64,000 nucleotides of DNA from Phytophthora sp. 'mugwort'. Its lineage: Eukaryota > Oomycota > Peronosporomycetes > Peronosporales > Peronosporaceae. The notes below the pieces were generated by a model. It saw nothing but the letters and a program-made list of their open reading frames with translations. It did not search any database and was not told where the DNA came from. A program made the translations under genes and the position numbers. Below, one piece after another: positions 53,216 to 63,570 of this stretch (within the stretch, counting starts at the first letter, position 1; each line of letters starts with the position of its first letter). The stretch is taken from assembly GCA_033558025.1 (NCBI GenBank), contig JAUCEF010000016.1:4278001-4342000 (forward strand). The letters are read 5' to 3'.

Positions 53216-53587
53216 TGAAGAGTGACTTGGCGCTCTTCAGAATGGTGTACCCAAGTACCCTATTGATGTAGCCAACATTCCAATGACGTCACGGATGGTA
53301 CCACACATATGGTACAAGAATCTCAACACCACCCAATAGGATAATATCTAGGATACTTTATAGATGACTTACAGTTAGTATGTAGACGCCTTTTTAAGGA
53401 GATCACCTATAAATATATTCAGTCTCATATCTACCTAATTTGGTCACTAACAGTTACTATGTAGACGCATTTAATAAGATCACCTATAACTATATTTAGT
53501 CTTATATCTACCTGTTCGGTAACAGGCTCAGGGACTTGTGAACTGCCATTCACTGAGAGTTTTAAAGGTAATGTGTGCCTCGTCACA
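53216..53587 (+). repeat. 3' LTR of element E with internal duplication
   Basis: 372 bp, starting TGAAGAGTGACTTGG. It carries an imperfect tandem duplication of ~75-80 bp, with TATGTAGACGC at about 53379 and again at about 53459, each followed by ATCACCTATAA and ATCTACCT. It lacks ~40 bp near its end that the other copies have. Confidence 0.85.
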
Positions 53588-53990
53588 GTCTAGCATAAAA
53601 TATGCACCTTAAATGTGGCGAGCACCATACACTACTTTACTAGGAATGATTGTTCTTCCATGCGGTGCATCTCGACTTGTACTGCCATGAGTTCGCGAGT
53701 TGCTGGATAATGTCTTAAAGGAATTTCGCGACAGTCCGGTTTATGGGCATCCGTGTCGCATCTTTGAAGAACACGGATAATACTGGCCACGGATGCTCAG
53801 AGATTATAGCAATGTATGTCAAATGGTGTTCAATTAAAGTTCATAACTAGAGAGCCAAGCATTCTGATTGAACAGTCGCGATCTATGCTTCAACGGTGGA
53901 GTCACATTACAATGCATTTCATTACAGCTTACTGTAACGTGTTGGCCGGCGAACAGCGATCGATCGAGGCAGCTGACAGACAGCAAGCCA
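53588..53990. other. No gene seen
   Basis: Spacer between element E and the left LTR of element D. Only short chance ORFs. Confidence 0.5.
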
Positions 53991-54447
53991 ATGTGCAGCT
54001 GTGCCTGAGGAAGCGTAGCTTCTAATCGAGACAGACGCCCTGTGTCTCTGTCTTCTTGTCGCACGAGGAAAGCCTGGCTTTCCAATAGTCCTGGGACAGG
54101 GTTCCCACGACTTGCGAACTTCTAGGTTAGATTCTAACTGAGTCTTTATTAACATGCTCCTATGTTCCTACTTACTGTAAACTGCGTAATTAATGCATCC
54201 CTTACGTCACCGGTTTCTAAATGGGTGGTTCTCAAGCCATATCTCCTTCCTAGGTGCGATTCGTACCTAAAGGTGACTCTCACCTACGTACGATTCGTAC
54301 TAACTGTGCCTATCGACTAAGTGCGATCCGTAATTAGTGGTGTATCTTCTCTCTTAGATACGATCCGTACCTAGTGTGTGGGCGTCCCGTATTGTGTGGT
54401 GACACCAACTGGTCATGGACCATCCTTCAGGAACACCCCCCATTACA
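53991..54447 (-). repeat. 3' LTR of element D
   Basis: In minus orientation it starts TGTAATGGGG at 54447 after the purine tract GTGTGGGAGGA (54448-54458). It matches 61088-61556; about 230 bp in the middle (about 54043-54281) are identical, with differences clustered at both ends. The inner end near 53991 is not sharply defined. Confidence 0.88.
54250..54372. repeat. Four spaced palindromic motifs in the LTR of element D
   Basis: Near-palindromes of the type TAGGTGCGATTCGTACCTA with CGAT centres at about 54258, 54291, 54325 and 54361, spaced about 33-37 bp. The same four are in the right LTR at about 61360-61482. They lie in the U3-side half of the LTR and may be protein-binding sites. Confidence 0.8.
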
Positions 54448-56579
54448 TCCTCCCACACCCAAACGGAGAACACCGTACGGGAAAGGTCCGAGGTGAATCA
54501 AGCGGATAACGGTCAGTTCGTGCCGCACCCGGCGGTTGGACCTCACTTCTCAAAAGCCCCACCGACGCCGACGATACTTCCCCCAACGGGCATGACCAAG
54601 ACCACGGCACCACTGATCCCCGCGGCACCCAGCCCACGTACAGCACTGCCACATCCGTTTCCGAGGCCGCAGCATCCAACGCTAGCCCAACGAATACCAG
54701 GAAACAGACGAAGGCGGACTCCGCCAAAAAGAAGGCCAGAAAGGCGAAAGCCCCACGGGCTAGCACCAATCCGAAAATAAGGACGCAGAAGGCCAAGACC
54801 CCGGCTCACAGAGCGGCCTTGTCTGCCGCACGCCGTCCTAAACGGCACGAAGTGTCCCTGCCAGGTCCCGTGGGTTCGCTGAGCGATGAGTCGAGCGACG
54901 GGGATGACGATGTGGTCAATCCGAACCTCGTCTTCCCTGATGACGACATGGCTAGCAAGACTACGTCCGCCGAAAAGTCGAAGCCTCCTGTGCCTGCGCC
55001 TGCGGAGAGCTGTCTCCGCCGACCAGCGCACCGGAGGCAACCACGGACCCGAAGAAGGATATGCCGTGTCGATGCTCCTGTTGGGGTGGCCCTTCCCAAG
55101 CGTGTCGCAGAGACGCCCGTCGCTGACGTGGAGGCGAATGGCAAAACGCCTGCGGATCCCATACGGGACGTGGCGGTGGTCCCAGAGATCCCGCTCCTCG
55201 AAGATGTCTACCACGAGGTGGAGTACGGGTTGCGGGAGGACGAGCCCGAGTCGCTGCCGTCTTCTCCACAGCTCACTGAGCATCAGCGAGCCATCCATCC
55301 GGGAAGCCCTACGAGTCCGGCAAGCGAAGCTGCCGTCAAAGAGCCAAGCTGGTGCCAAAGAGCCGTGAAGTCACGGCTGAGCCAGCCACTCCTGCGCCTC
55401 AGCTCGAGGAGCCTCTGATTATCACCAACGCCAGTGCCGACAAAGGACTGGGCTCCGCGCGTCTGTAGCGCGACAGCCGTGACCACTTGCGCGAGCGCGG
55501 GGACGCAGCGCCTCTCGACGCTGAATGATCTCAAGACCGCAAACGATAACACGAGCTGTCGGCCCCGCGAAGTCGTGAGCAGCCGCTAGCGCACCGCACC
55601 TGGTCTCCGGTGGAGTATTCGTCGTATTTGCGGCGAAGCCGTCAGCCCGGAATCACAGTAGCTAGCTGCGAGGAGTATTCGATCGTTCTTGCGAGCGACA
55701 TGGCCCTCGCTCGACTGCCCAACGAGATTGATTTCGAGACATGGGTCTCCACGCCGGCTACCCCGTAGCTGAGTTACTGCGATCATTTCATCGGCTAGAT
55801 TGGCTCGTGCTGCGGCGTCTTCGCTTTCGCATGGCAAAGATGAAAGCTGACCGGACTTGGGATCGACGCTGGGGCGTCCGAGACTTGCCCACACCACAAG
55901 TTGTCCTCGAGGGGGTCGTGTCGAAGGTGCAGAAGTCCAGGCAGTCATAGCCCGTTGAATCTAGGAGCGTTCTAGGGCTTGTTAGCGCCGACCGGCTCCG
56001 TGGGAGCGCTTATAAGCGCCCACGATGTTGGCGCAGTCCGCCGCGAGGCGGCTTTCCGTCTCCCGTGTATTATCGGACGAGGGATAACCGCGCCACTTCA
56101 CCAGATACTGGTCGATGCCCGCACACCTCCGGTGTTTCACCATCTTCTCCACATGGAAGTACGGCTCCCCATCACTACCCAATAGGGGTGGAGGAGGCCG
56201 GAGCGGCCGTCGCGGCTCGATTTAATGCCACCGACTGGTTCGGGGAACCTCGCGGAAGCGAGGGCGAGTTGCCAGAGCCTTCTGGACGTCCATCGAACGG
56301 ATATGATCGCTTTGCGCGGCCGCCAACAGCTCCTGGAGACGCAATTGGAGCAGGAGTTGCGCCAGGCGCCCGACATAGACGCGGAGAGGCACCGCCTGTA
56401 GGCGAAGGTGGATCGCCTGGAGCAGAATTTTGACGCAGTCTGAGATGCGTGCCCGTCATTCGCTCGAACAGCAGGTCGGGTGGATCCGGAATCTCTACGA
56501 CCGCGTCCGACGCCTGAAGCGGCACCCGCCTGTCGAACCTGCGAGGGCTGCTTCTCTGCGCGGCCGCCATCGGCGCTTG
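54415..56579 (+). CDS. Opposite-strand ORF region of element D
   Basis: Plus-strand coding-like sequence against pol. ORF 54415-54780 opens inside the LTR (MDHPSGTPPITSS) and is Pro/Thr-rich. The next frame, from about 54594, is Lys/Ala/Ser-rich (KADSAKKKARKAKAPR) and runs into ORF 54819-55418 with acidic DESSDGDDDVV. Further on, 56224-56579 encodes a charged coiled coil (QQLLETQLEQELRQAPDIDA) overlapping the opposite strand of pol's C-terminal part. At least one frameshift and several stops are present. No family recognised. The position and composition parallel the ORFs in B, C and F. Confidence 0.45.
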
Positions 56580-59500
56580 TGAATGAGGAGACACTGATGC
56601 GCGTGGTGCAGAGCGCTCTGCGTTGCTACACGTGGTCTCGGGGGGACCTGACGTAAGTCGCTCAGCCTCGTGGTACGCTTTGAGCATGCTGACGTAGAAA
56701 CGTTAGATGCGTCGCCATGGACGATGGCAGATCCAGCGTGTAGGCGTCACTGTGACCTCCAATGACCATGAACGGCCCCATGAATCGTGGCCTGAGTTTT
56801 GAGCTCCCCACCGAAGCCACTGCGTGTATAGAAAGATTTTTGGCATTAAAATACACCAAATCCCCAAATTTAAACACTTGTGTGTTGTTGCGCCCATGAC
56901 GGCCACTGTTTTCCTATTGTATATATTGGGCGGCTGTCATGGCGTCACGGACGCGAGCGCGAATCGCCGCTTTAAGGTTCCGTTTCACGGACGTGCGTAC
57001 ACCTTTGAGACCCATAGGACCGTCGGCAACAGACCCTCCCTTATTCAAATCAGAAGCCGGAGGCAATGATAGCTGCGTACGCGGATGCCGCAACCCATTA
57101 ACGTAGAACGGGGTGAACCCCGTAGACACGTGAACCGCGTTATTCAGCGCAAATTCCACTTGCGCCAACTCCGCGCTCCACTTCGTGGGTTCTGCCAGGA
57201 AGACACTGCGCAATATGTCTTCCAAGACACGGTTTACGCGCTCGGTGACCATCGGTCTGTGGATGATCCGTCGTGGACATGTCCAACTTCGTACCGAGAA
57301 GTCGGAACAGGTGTTGCCAGAAATGGGACACAAACCGAGGATCGCTGTCACGGACAAATGTCTCTGGGAGGCCGTGGTGACGGAAGACATTGCCAATAGA
57401 GAGCTGTGATGCCTGCGGCGCTGTCACACTCTTCATCACGGCTGCCAGTCGTACTATCTTGATCAGCCGGCAAACGAAGCCCAAGATGCCAGTATGGCCT
57501 TTCCCATCGGGCGATAACTCGAAGATGAAGTCCATGTCCACCCAGCGCCAACAGTCAGCCGGAACCGGCAAGCTCATCAGTGGCGCTGCCGAAGCGGGCG
57601 AGGGTTTCACCCGTTGGCACGTCTCTCACGTCTTAACGTAAGATTGAACCCACTTATACATATGGGCGACCAATAATCCCGTGCCATTGACGTGTACGTC
57701 TTTTCTCAACCCAAGTGGGGGCCGCCAAGCGCCGTGTCGTGGGCTTCAAAGCGAATCCGGTGCCTGAGGGCATCGTCATTGGGCACGACCAGGCGTGGAA
57801 CGTCCGCTTTGTCTACTTGGTAGTAGAGAAGTCTCTGAGAGAGGGTATAACGGTACAACCTTGCGCGTTTCCAAGCCGTAAGCTGGGCATTCCCAGAGTC
57901 CGCGCGAAGCGCTTGTACCAAATCTCTGAGATTGTCGTCTTCTGCGAAATTTTCACGGATCAGCTCGTGGAGCGGCCACTTGAGAACACGGCGTGTGCTA
58001 GCTCGTAGTCTGGTCTCCTACAGAGCGCGTCGTCTAGGGTGTTTTGCTTGTCCGGCTTGTAAGCCACCGTGAAGGGTTGTACTCGGCGACGAACGGTAGC
58101 CATCCCACCATGCGCTGAGGGAGATGCGGCGACGAGGTCGCCGTTCTCAACGTGGCATGGTCTGTTTAGATCACAAAGGACTTGGTGCCCAGCAGATGAA
58201 ACCCTGATCTTCACTAGCGCGTATTTTATGGCGGGGAGTTCCTTGTCATGGACAGGGTAGTTATTTTCCGCAGCGTTCAGTTGCCGGGATTGGAACGAGA
58301 TCACCCTCCAGCTGCCCTCGGCATCAACTTGGAGCAGGGCACAGCCGATGGCAAAGTCCGAGGCGTCACACACAACGCTAAACGGACCATCTTCGTCGGG
58401 AAGTGCCAGGATGGGACACTCTGCAGACTCTGCTTGATGGCTTCGAAGGCTCTCTGAGCCTCATCGGTCCATGACCATTCCGCTTCTTTTTTTAGGAGGT
58501 TTGTCAAAAGCCTGACCAGCTCAGCGTAGTTCTCGCTATACTTGTGTAAGTAGTTGGCAAGGCCGAGACACTTGCGCAGATCCCACTGGGAGGTAGGCAC
58601 AGGCCACTGCGAGATTGCTTCAAATCTTCTCGGGGTCAGCCCTTATGCATCCTTCCCAAGGAAGCACCCGAGGAACGGCACCATGCCGGCGTCATGCTTC
58701 GCCGCGAAGAACGCGTCGATCACATCGACTTGCTCCTTTGGAAGCGGCCACTGAAGTGTGGTGCAGTACTTGGTACCAGGCTCCAAGTCGATTTCGTGGC
58801 GAACGCCACGATCCGGTGGTAATATGGAAGTTTTTTTTTCTGATACCATATCCGAGAACGCTTCAGCAGAGGATAATAAGGATCCGGGGGATCCCTTAAA
58901 ATGGCCGCATCATAACGCCGTTATCTCTGCGAGGCCCTTTCCTCTTTTATAGCGTCTGGGTCCATGACCGACGAGCTATTAAGTTCTATCGAGTCCTACT
59001 CTCGGCGGAGAAAGACGAGGTTCTCAATTTCTCCCGCCTTCAATAACTTGAGGAACTCGACGTACGAAAGCTCCTCGAGCTCCATGAGCTCCGACACCCC
59101 GGGTAAGGGGGTTAGCTCAACACCCGCCTTGCGGTTTCCCGTGAGTGTATCAACGACCACAATGGTGGACACCCCGCTCACTGGACCAGCAGGTAGAGAT
59201 GAAGCCTTCATTCGTGGGAGTCTCTGCTCGAGCACCTTGGGTTACGCGACGTCCGACATCAGCGTCTTCCTCATCTATGTTGAACGCATTGCGTTGTGGG
59301 AGGCTCTGCTCGACCACCGTGGGTTTCAGAAACGACCACTCGTTCGGCAGAGCCGGCGAAGTGTGGTTCTCCACGTGGCACTCGGTGCTCATGCACGAAC
59401 CCGTCACGAGATGAGGAGGGAGCATGGCTTGCCAAAGCTCGATCCACGAGGGGTTTGTGGCTAACACCTATGGTGCGACTGCGCCAGTCGATCCACGGCT

Positions 59501-59780
59501 CATGCTTCACAAGGAAGGACATGCCGAGGATCAGGTCGTATCGATCTTCCTTATCGAGGACAATGAACGGTTCGACCGAGTTAAAGTCGTCAAATTTGAC
59601 AGTCAAAGGGAATAGAACCTTCCGCGTCGATACAATCGAACCAGTCGCTAAGCGAACAGACACATTATGATTACTCTTAGAGTCTTCTAAAGCTTAAGCA
59701 TATAATGTACTGTTCCTAGCAATGGTTGTTATCGTTGTGAAATTGTAGGACACTCCCTCCTGAATCGATCAGAATGGTCA
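55982..59780 (-). pseudogene. pol: Pol of element D with chromodomain; RT core deleted
   Basis: Minus strand: protease box LIDSGGSV (about 59775-59750) and DRYDLILGMSFLVKHEPWID; the start of RT (RGVRHEIDLEPGTKY, FFAAKHDAGMV) joined directly to the post-RT segment PFLGCFLGKD at about 58680. The block with the catalytic YxDD is missing. RNase H follows (MCDASDFAIGCALLQ, 58373-57960), then the integrase zinc region and core (57921-56914), a GPF-like segment FMGPFMVIGG (about 56790), and a chromodomain IDQYLVKWRGYPSSDNT with SRLAADCANIVGAY (56182-55982). The protease third residue is Gly where Ala is usual. Confidence 0.85.
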
Positions 59781-59952
59781 TAGGATCTTCATATCCCTTT
59801 GACGTTGGCGGTGACGACCACGAGGTTAGACCGCGTAGCGGCTACCGGGAGAAACAACAACGTTGGCTCAGGGACTTGCTCCCCCGGACGGGGAGGTGGC
59901 GAAGCCACCATTAACCGGAAAGAGCGGGGTCTCCCAGCAGGGCCTCCCGCAC

Positions 59953-61015
59953 CTACTGGGAGCTATCGTCTTCGGATAAGTCGGGCTCAATTACATTGAG
60001 TGATGGCGACGCCGAGGTGGCCTTGCCACGTTTGACTCGCCACGGGTTTGTCGGGCACTTGCGACGGAAGTGGCTTATTTGGTTGCAGCCGAAGCAGCGA
60101 CCACTCGCTCGTGGTTTTTTCAAGGAGAGTCGAGCCAACTCGGCAGAAGAGATATCCGTGGGGGTGGGGACCTCAGACGAGTCCGAAGGACCAGCATGAC
60201 CCTGTGCAGAATGCACACTGTGGTCTTCCAGCAGAGTGAGGTGTACGGCCTCGTTGAGGGTCTTGGGTTGACGCCGGAAGAGCTCCGTCCGTACCGGACC
60301 CGTGCAGACACCGTCCATGAACACCGTGACCTTCACGCCCTCCGAGAGAGGAGCTCCAGTTACAGCCGCTTCCAAGTTTTGCAGTTCCATGACATAGTCT
60401 TGAAGGGAACGCTTGCCTTGCTTGCATCGCAAGCACAGGGAGCGATGGCGATAGGCCACGTTAACAACAGGAAATTCTTGCGGAGCTCCTGTTCCATAAA
60501 CGACCATGAGGTGAACTACCCCGGAGACGAGGTCTTTCGAGCCACAACCTATGCACGTGCCCGACCTCCCAGGTTGGACAGGGCGAAGGCGACTTGAGAT
60601 CTCGCAACATAGATCTGTCCCGCGCTCAGCACGATCTCGATCACGCGGATCCAGAAGACCAAGCTGTCCGACTCCTTCCGTCGAACTAGGGAACCGTTAT
60701 CTTGACCGCCTTCGCCGATCCTTGTTGCGAAGCGAATGTAGCGGACTCACGCGTAGCGGATTGAGCTGCGCTCTGGGCTTCCGCCCGTACTATCGCGCGT
60801 GCAGCTTCTTGGGCTAAGGCGCTCACATGTGCGATGAGTGAGGTCTCGTAATTATCAAAACGCTCAACGCGGGTTCTCTGCCCTTCCGCAGAGAGTGAGG
60901 GGAATCCAGCGAAGCCTGCTTGAGGCTATCCATCTTCTCTAAGGTGGCCCAGTAGGCATCCGAGAGTCGAGGGAAGTCTTGGTGAGACGGCATTCGACTC
61001 TCCTGAGTCTTCCAT
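59953..61015 (-). pseudogene. gag: Gag of element D
   Basis: Starts about 61015 (MEDSGESNAVSPRLP). Helical and Ala/Glu-rich N-terminal part, then after frame breaks the capsid region (LCLRCKQGKRSLQDYVMELQ, then VFMDGV; 60507-59953) and a zinc knuckle CFGCNQISHFRRKC near 60090-60050. The protease follows. Confidence 0.8.
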
Positions 61016-61065
61016 ACTCAAAGAGAACTTTATATATTGCTGTAGCAATCCGCGACAGTCGCGAG

Positions 61066-61085
61066 ATTGACTACAAGTACTATCA
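61066..61085 (-). promoter_or_regulatory. Primer-binding site of element D (candidate)
   Basis: Two bases inside the LTR end (ACA at 61088) the minus strand reads TGATAGTACTTGTAGTCAAT, matching the sites of B and E. Confidence 0.65.
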
Positions 61086-61087
61086 GG

Positions 61088-61556
61088 TGTGACAGGGTCA
61101 CACACACTGTGGCCTGAGGAAGCATAGATTTAACCAAGACAGCCGCCCTGCGTCTCTGTCTTCTTGTCGCACGAGGAAAGCCTGGCTTTCCAATAGTCCT
61201 GGGACAGGGTTCCCACGACTTGCGAACTTCTAGGTTAGATTCTAACTGAGTCTTTATTAACATGCTCCTATGTTCCTACTTACTGTAAACTGCGTAATTA
61301 ATGCATCCCTTACGTCACCGGTTTCTAAATGGGTGGTTCTCAAGCCATATCTCCTTCCTAGGTGCGATTCGTACCTAAAGGTGACTCTCATCTACGTACG
61401 ATTCGTACCTAACTGTGCCTATCGACTAAGTGCGATCCGTAGTTAATGGTGTATCTTCTCTCTTAAATACAATCCGTACCTAGTGTGTGGGCGTTCCATA
61501 TTGTGTGGTCACATCCACTGTTCATGGGCCATCCATCAGGAACACACCCCATTACA
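61088..61556 (-). repeat. 5' LTR of element D
   Basis: 469 bp, minus orientation, starting TGTAATGGGG at 61556 and ending GACCCTGTCACA at 61088. It matches 53991-54447 and includes the four palindromic motifs. Confidence 0.9.
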
Positions 61557-62041
61557 GCAGCGGCCACGCCTGTGGATCCGGCAGCAAACCAATGAATAGG
61601 CGCTTGAGAAACGTCACGAGCAGGGGTAGGCCGTCAGCAACCTGGCGACCAAAGACCCTAGCAAACGAGCGGTGCTGAGTAGACAACAGAGATGGACGAT
61701 GTGCAAACCCGATTGTTGGCGGAAGATCCCTTTGAAGTGAGATCTTGGGCGAAAGGGCATGCCCAGTTATGTCCGAATGAAAAGGGGGCAGCAGCCGATG
61801 GGACAAGCCCGCAGACACAACTGAATTTCCAGTGGAGTTGAGAAGCCGCTAGCAAGTCCCAGTCGAGTAGCTACGGGAAGCGCAGCGAGGGTACCGGCCC
61901 AGCAAGCGAAGCAGAAGTTAGCCACAGACAGAATCGAATTTGAAGTGGAGCTGAGAAGCGGTCAGCAAGTCCCAGTCGAGCAGTCACGGGAAGAGCAGCG
62001 AGGGCACTGGCTCGGCAGTGAAGCACAAGTGAAGAAGCAGG
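61557..62041. other. Non-coding, partly repeated stretch
   Basis: No gene seen. CAAGTCCCAGTCGAG occurs near 61853 and again near 61967 with similar flanks (GGGAAG..CAGCGAGGG), a degenerate repeat of about 114 bp that leads into the minisatellite. Confidence 0.6.
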
Positions 62042-62395
62042 CCGACGCCGAGTCGGCGCGGAGTGAAGTCGGGAGCCAACGACGCACCGAGACGTAGCAG
62101 GGATCCGACGCAGAGTCGGCGCGGAGTGAAGTCGGGAGCCGACGACGCACCGAGACGTAGCAGGGATCCGATGCAGAGTCGACGAGGTCGGAACGGGAGC
62201 CACTCAAGACTAAGAAGTAGCAGAAATCCGACGCAGAGTCAAAGAGGTCGGAGTGGGAGCGGCTCAAGCTAAGCTGAAGTATCAGAAATCCGACGCAGAG
62301 TCAAAGAGGTCGGAGCGGGAGCCGCTCAAGCTAAGCTGAAGTATCAGAGATCCGACGCAGAGTCGAAGGGTTCAGAGCGGGAGCCGCACAAGCCC
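62042..62395. repeat. ~62-bp minisatellite, 5.6 copies
   Basis: Units begin CCGACGCAGAGTC (variants) at 62042, 62105, 62168, 62228, 62290 and 62352, so the period is 63, 63, 60, 62, 62. The first two full units are nearly identical. Changing period breaks any frame, so it is not a protein repeat. Confidence 0.92.
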
Positions 62396-62705
62396 TCGGT
62401 ATCGCGCAGAGCGACAACTGGACGAGTAGTCGGCCGATAGGCTGACTTAGTAGTAGGTGGTGGACGAGCAGGACGAGTGCTGCAGCGGGACGGATGGACA
62501 GGAGGCCATTATGCCGACGAGTTTGCTGGATGCGGCGGGGTAAGGGTGGGCGCCAGTAGGCGCCGAGTGAGCATCTCGACGTCGTACCTGCGTAAGTAGT
62601 GCGAGTGGTGCGAGTTGATCAGCAGTTGTTGAGCTGTTCGACACAAAATAAAAATAGGCGGTGAACTCATAGGGGTTGATTGCCGGCACCGGGGACATTG
62701 TTGGT
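62396..62705. other. No gene seen
   Basis: Overlapping chance ORFs on the minus strand with low-complexity Ser/Pro/Thr composition. Confidence 0.4.
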
Positions 62706-63025
62706 CTCCGCAGGCCATCTGACGTGCAGGTTGAGTTAACACTGGGTGATACAGACCAGTCGGGCGTGCAGTGTAGGTGAAGACACGTTTCATTACCAAC
62801 AATCCCTCGCAGATCGTCGTCATGGTCAGTTTCGATCATTTAGCGAAGAGAGTTGCTCTGATAAGGCAAGTGACGTTGCCGCACGGTTTCGTAATTTCGA
62901 CTCCATGGCTTGTCGTAACGAAATGCCAAGTTCATGTCAAACTTCTGGAAAAAACTGTGCGAACTATTAGGGGTGGAACAGTAGATGACAAACGCGTTCA
63001 GTCCACATGGGAACGGCATATGTGA
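62706..63025 (+). pseudogene. Unrecognised conserved-looking ORF fragment
   Basis: RPSDVQVELTLGDTDQSGVQ near 62710 continues, one base out of frame, into VKTRFITNNPSQIVVMVSFD, then VALIRQVTLPHGFVI and TPWLVVTKCQ, to a stop at 63023-63025. It reads like a beta-rich protein domain, but I do not recognise the family. Its last codons form the left arm of the inverted repeat. Confidence 0.35.
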
Positions 63026-63185
63026 GTGACCCAACCAGACATAGGAAAACTATTTAGTAGCTTTCACGAATGTAGACTCTGGTGACTGGGCCAACACCTT
63101 CTGGCAAGCTACTAAATAGTTTTCCTATGTCTGGTTGGGTCACTCACATATGCCGTCTCCATGTGGACTGAACGCGTTTGTCATC
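62984..63185. repeat. 79-bp near-perfect inverted repeat with 44-nt spacer
   Basis: 62984-63062 pairs with 63107-63185 at 77 of 79 positions; the only mismatches are two adjacent bases near 63011-63012. A weaker match extends outward to about 62970 and 63200, ending just before the LTR at 63206. Transcription across it would give a long hairpin. Confidence 0.95.
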
Positions 63186-63205
63186 TTCGGCTCCACTCTT
63201 GCTTG

Positions 63206-63550
63206 TGTGACGGGGGTACACAACACCTTGCGCACAGGAAGTGTACTTCCGGAGAGTATACAAACTCGTGAACGGCAATTCACAAGTCCCTGGTCTGGGG
63301 GACTGTACCAAAATTAGGTACATTTAGGACTGAATATATTTTATAGTTGGCCCTTTTTAATGCGTCTACATACTAACTATTAGTCACGTATAACGTACAC
63401 TAGATGTTATCCTATTGGGTGGCTCTGAGGGCTTTGTACCAAATGCGTGGTACATGTCCGTGACGTCATTGCCGTGAGGCCATAGTGATGTCGGCTACAT
63501 GACTTAGTGTACTTGGTACACCATTCTAAAGAGTGACTTGACACTCTTCA
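63206..63550 (-). repeat. E-type LTR, minus orientation (3' LTR of element F)
   Basis: 345 bp, full length by comparison with element E: starts TGAAGAGTG at 63550 and ends CCCCGTCACA at 63206. A purine-rich tract GTGGGGGAGAAGGGGTTACG (63551-63570 on the minus strand) precedes it, so the element body lies to the right. No primer-binding site is seen on the left, as expected for a 3' LTR. Confidence 0.88.
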
Positions 63551-63570
63551 CGTAACCCCTTCTCCCCCAC

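Larger units (their letters stand above)
52238..53587 (+). mobile_element. Miniature LTR retroelement E (LTR - gag fragment - LTR)
   Basis: 1350 bp with two same-orientation LTRs, a primer-binding site and only the start of gag. The second LTR begins immediately after the gag codons DGLNGVT, so all of pol has been deleted. It depends on proteins from other elements if it moves at all. Confidence 0.85.
53991..61556 (-). mobile_element. Ty3/Gypsy chromovirus element D
   Basis: Minus-strand element of about 7.6 kb with two LTRs, primer-binding site, gag, protease, partial RT, RNase H, integrase, chromodomain, and an opposite-strand ORF region next to the 3' LTR. The RT catalytic core is deleted (junction near 58680), so it is non-autonomous in spite of its well-preserved LTRs. 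Confidence 0.9.

Noticed and set aside
53939..53991. Exact target-site duplication of element D
   Set aside because: The left LTR end is too diverged to define the border, and no repeat of the right flank (GCAGC) could be placed with confidence.
62042..62395. CRISPR-like array
   Set aside because: Units are contiguous and similar along their whole length with no unique spacers, and the genome is eukaryotic.
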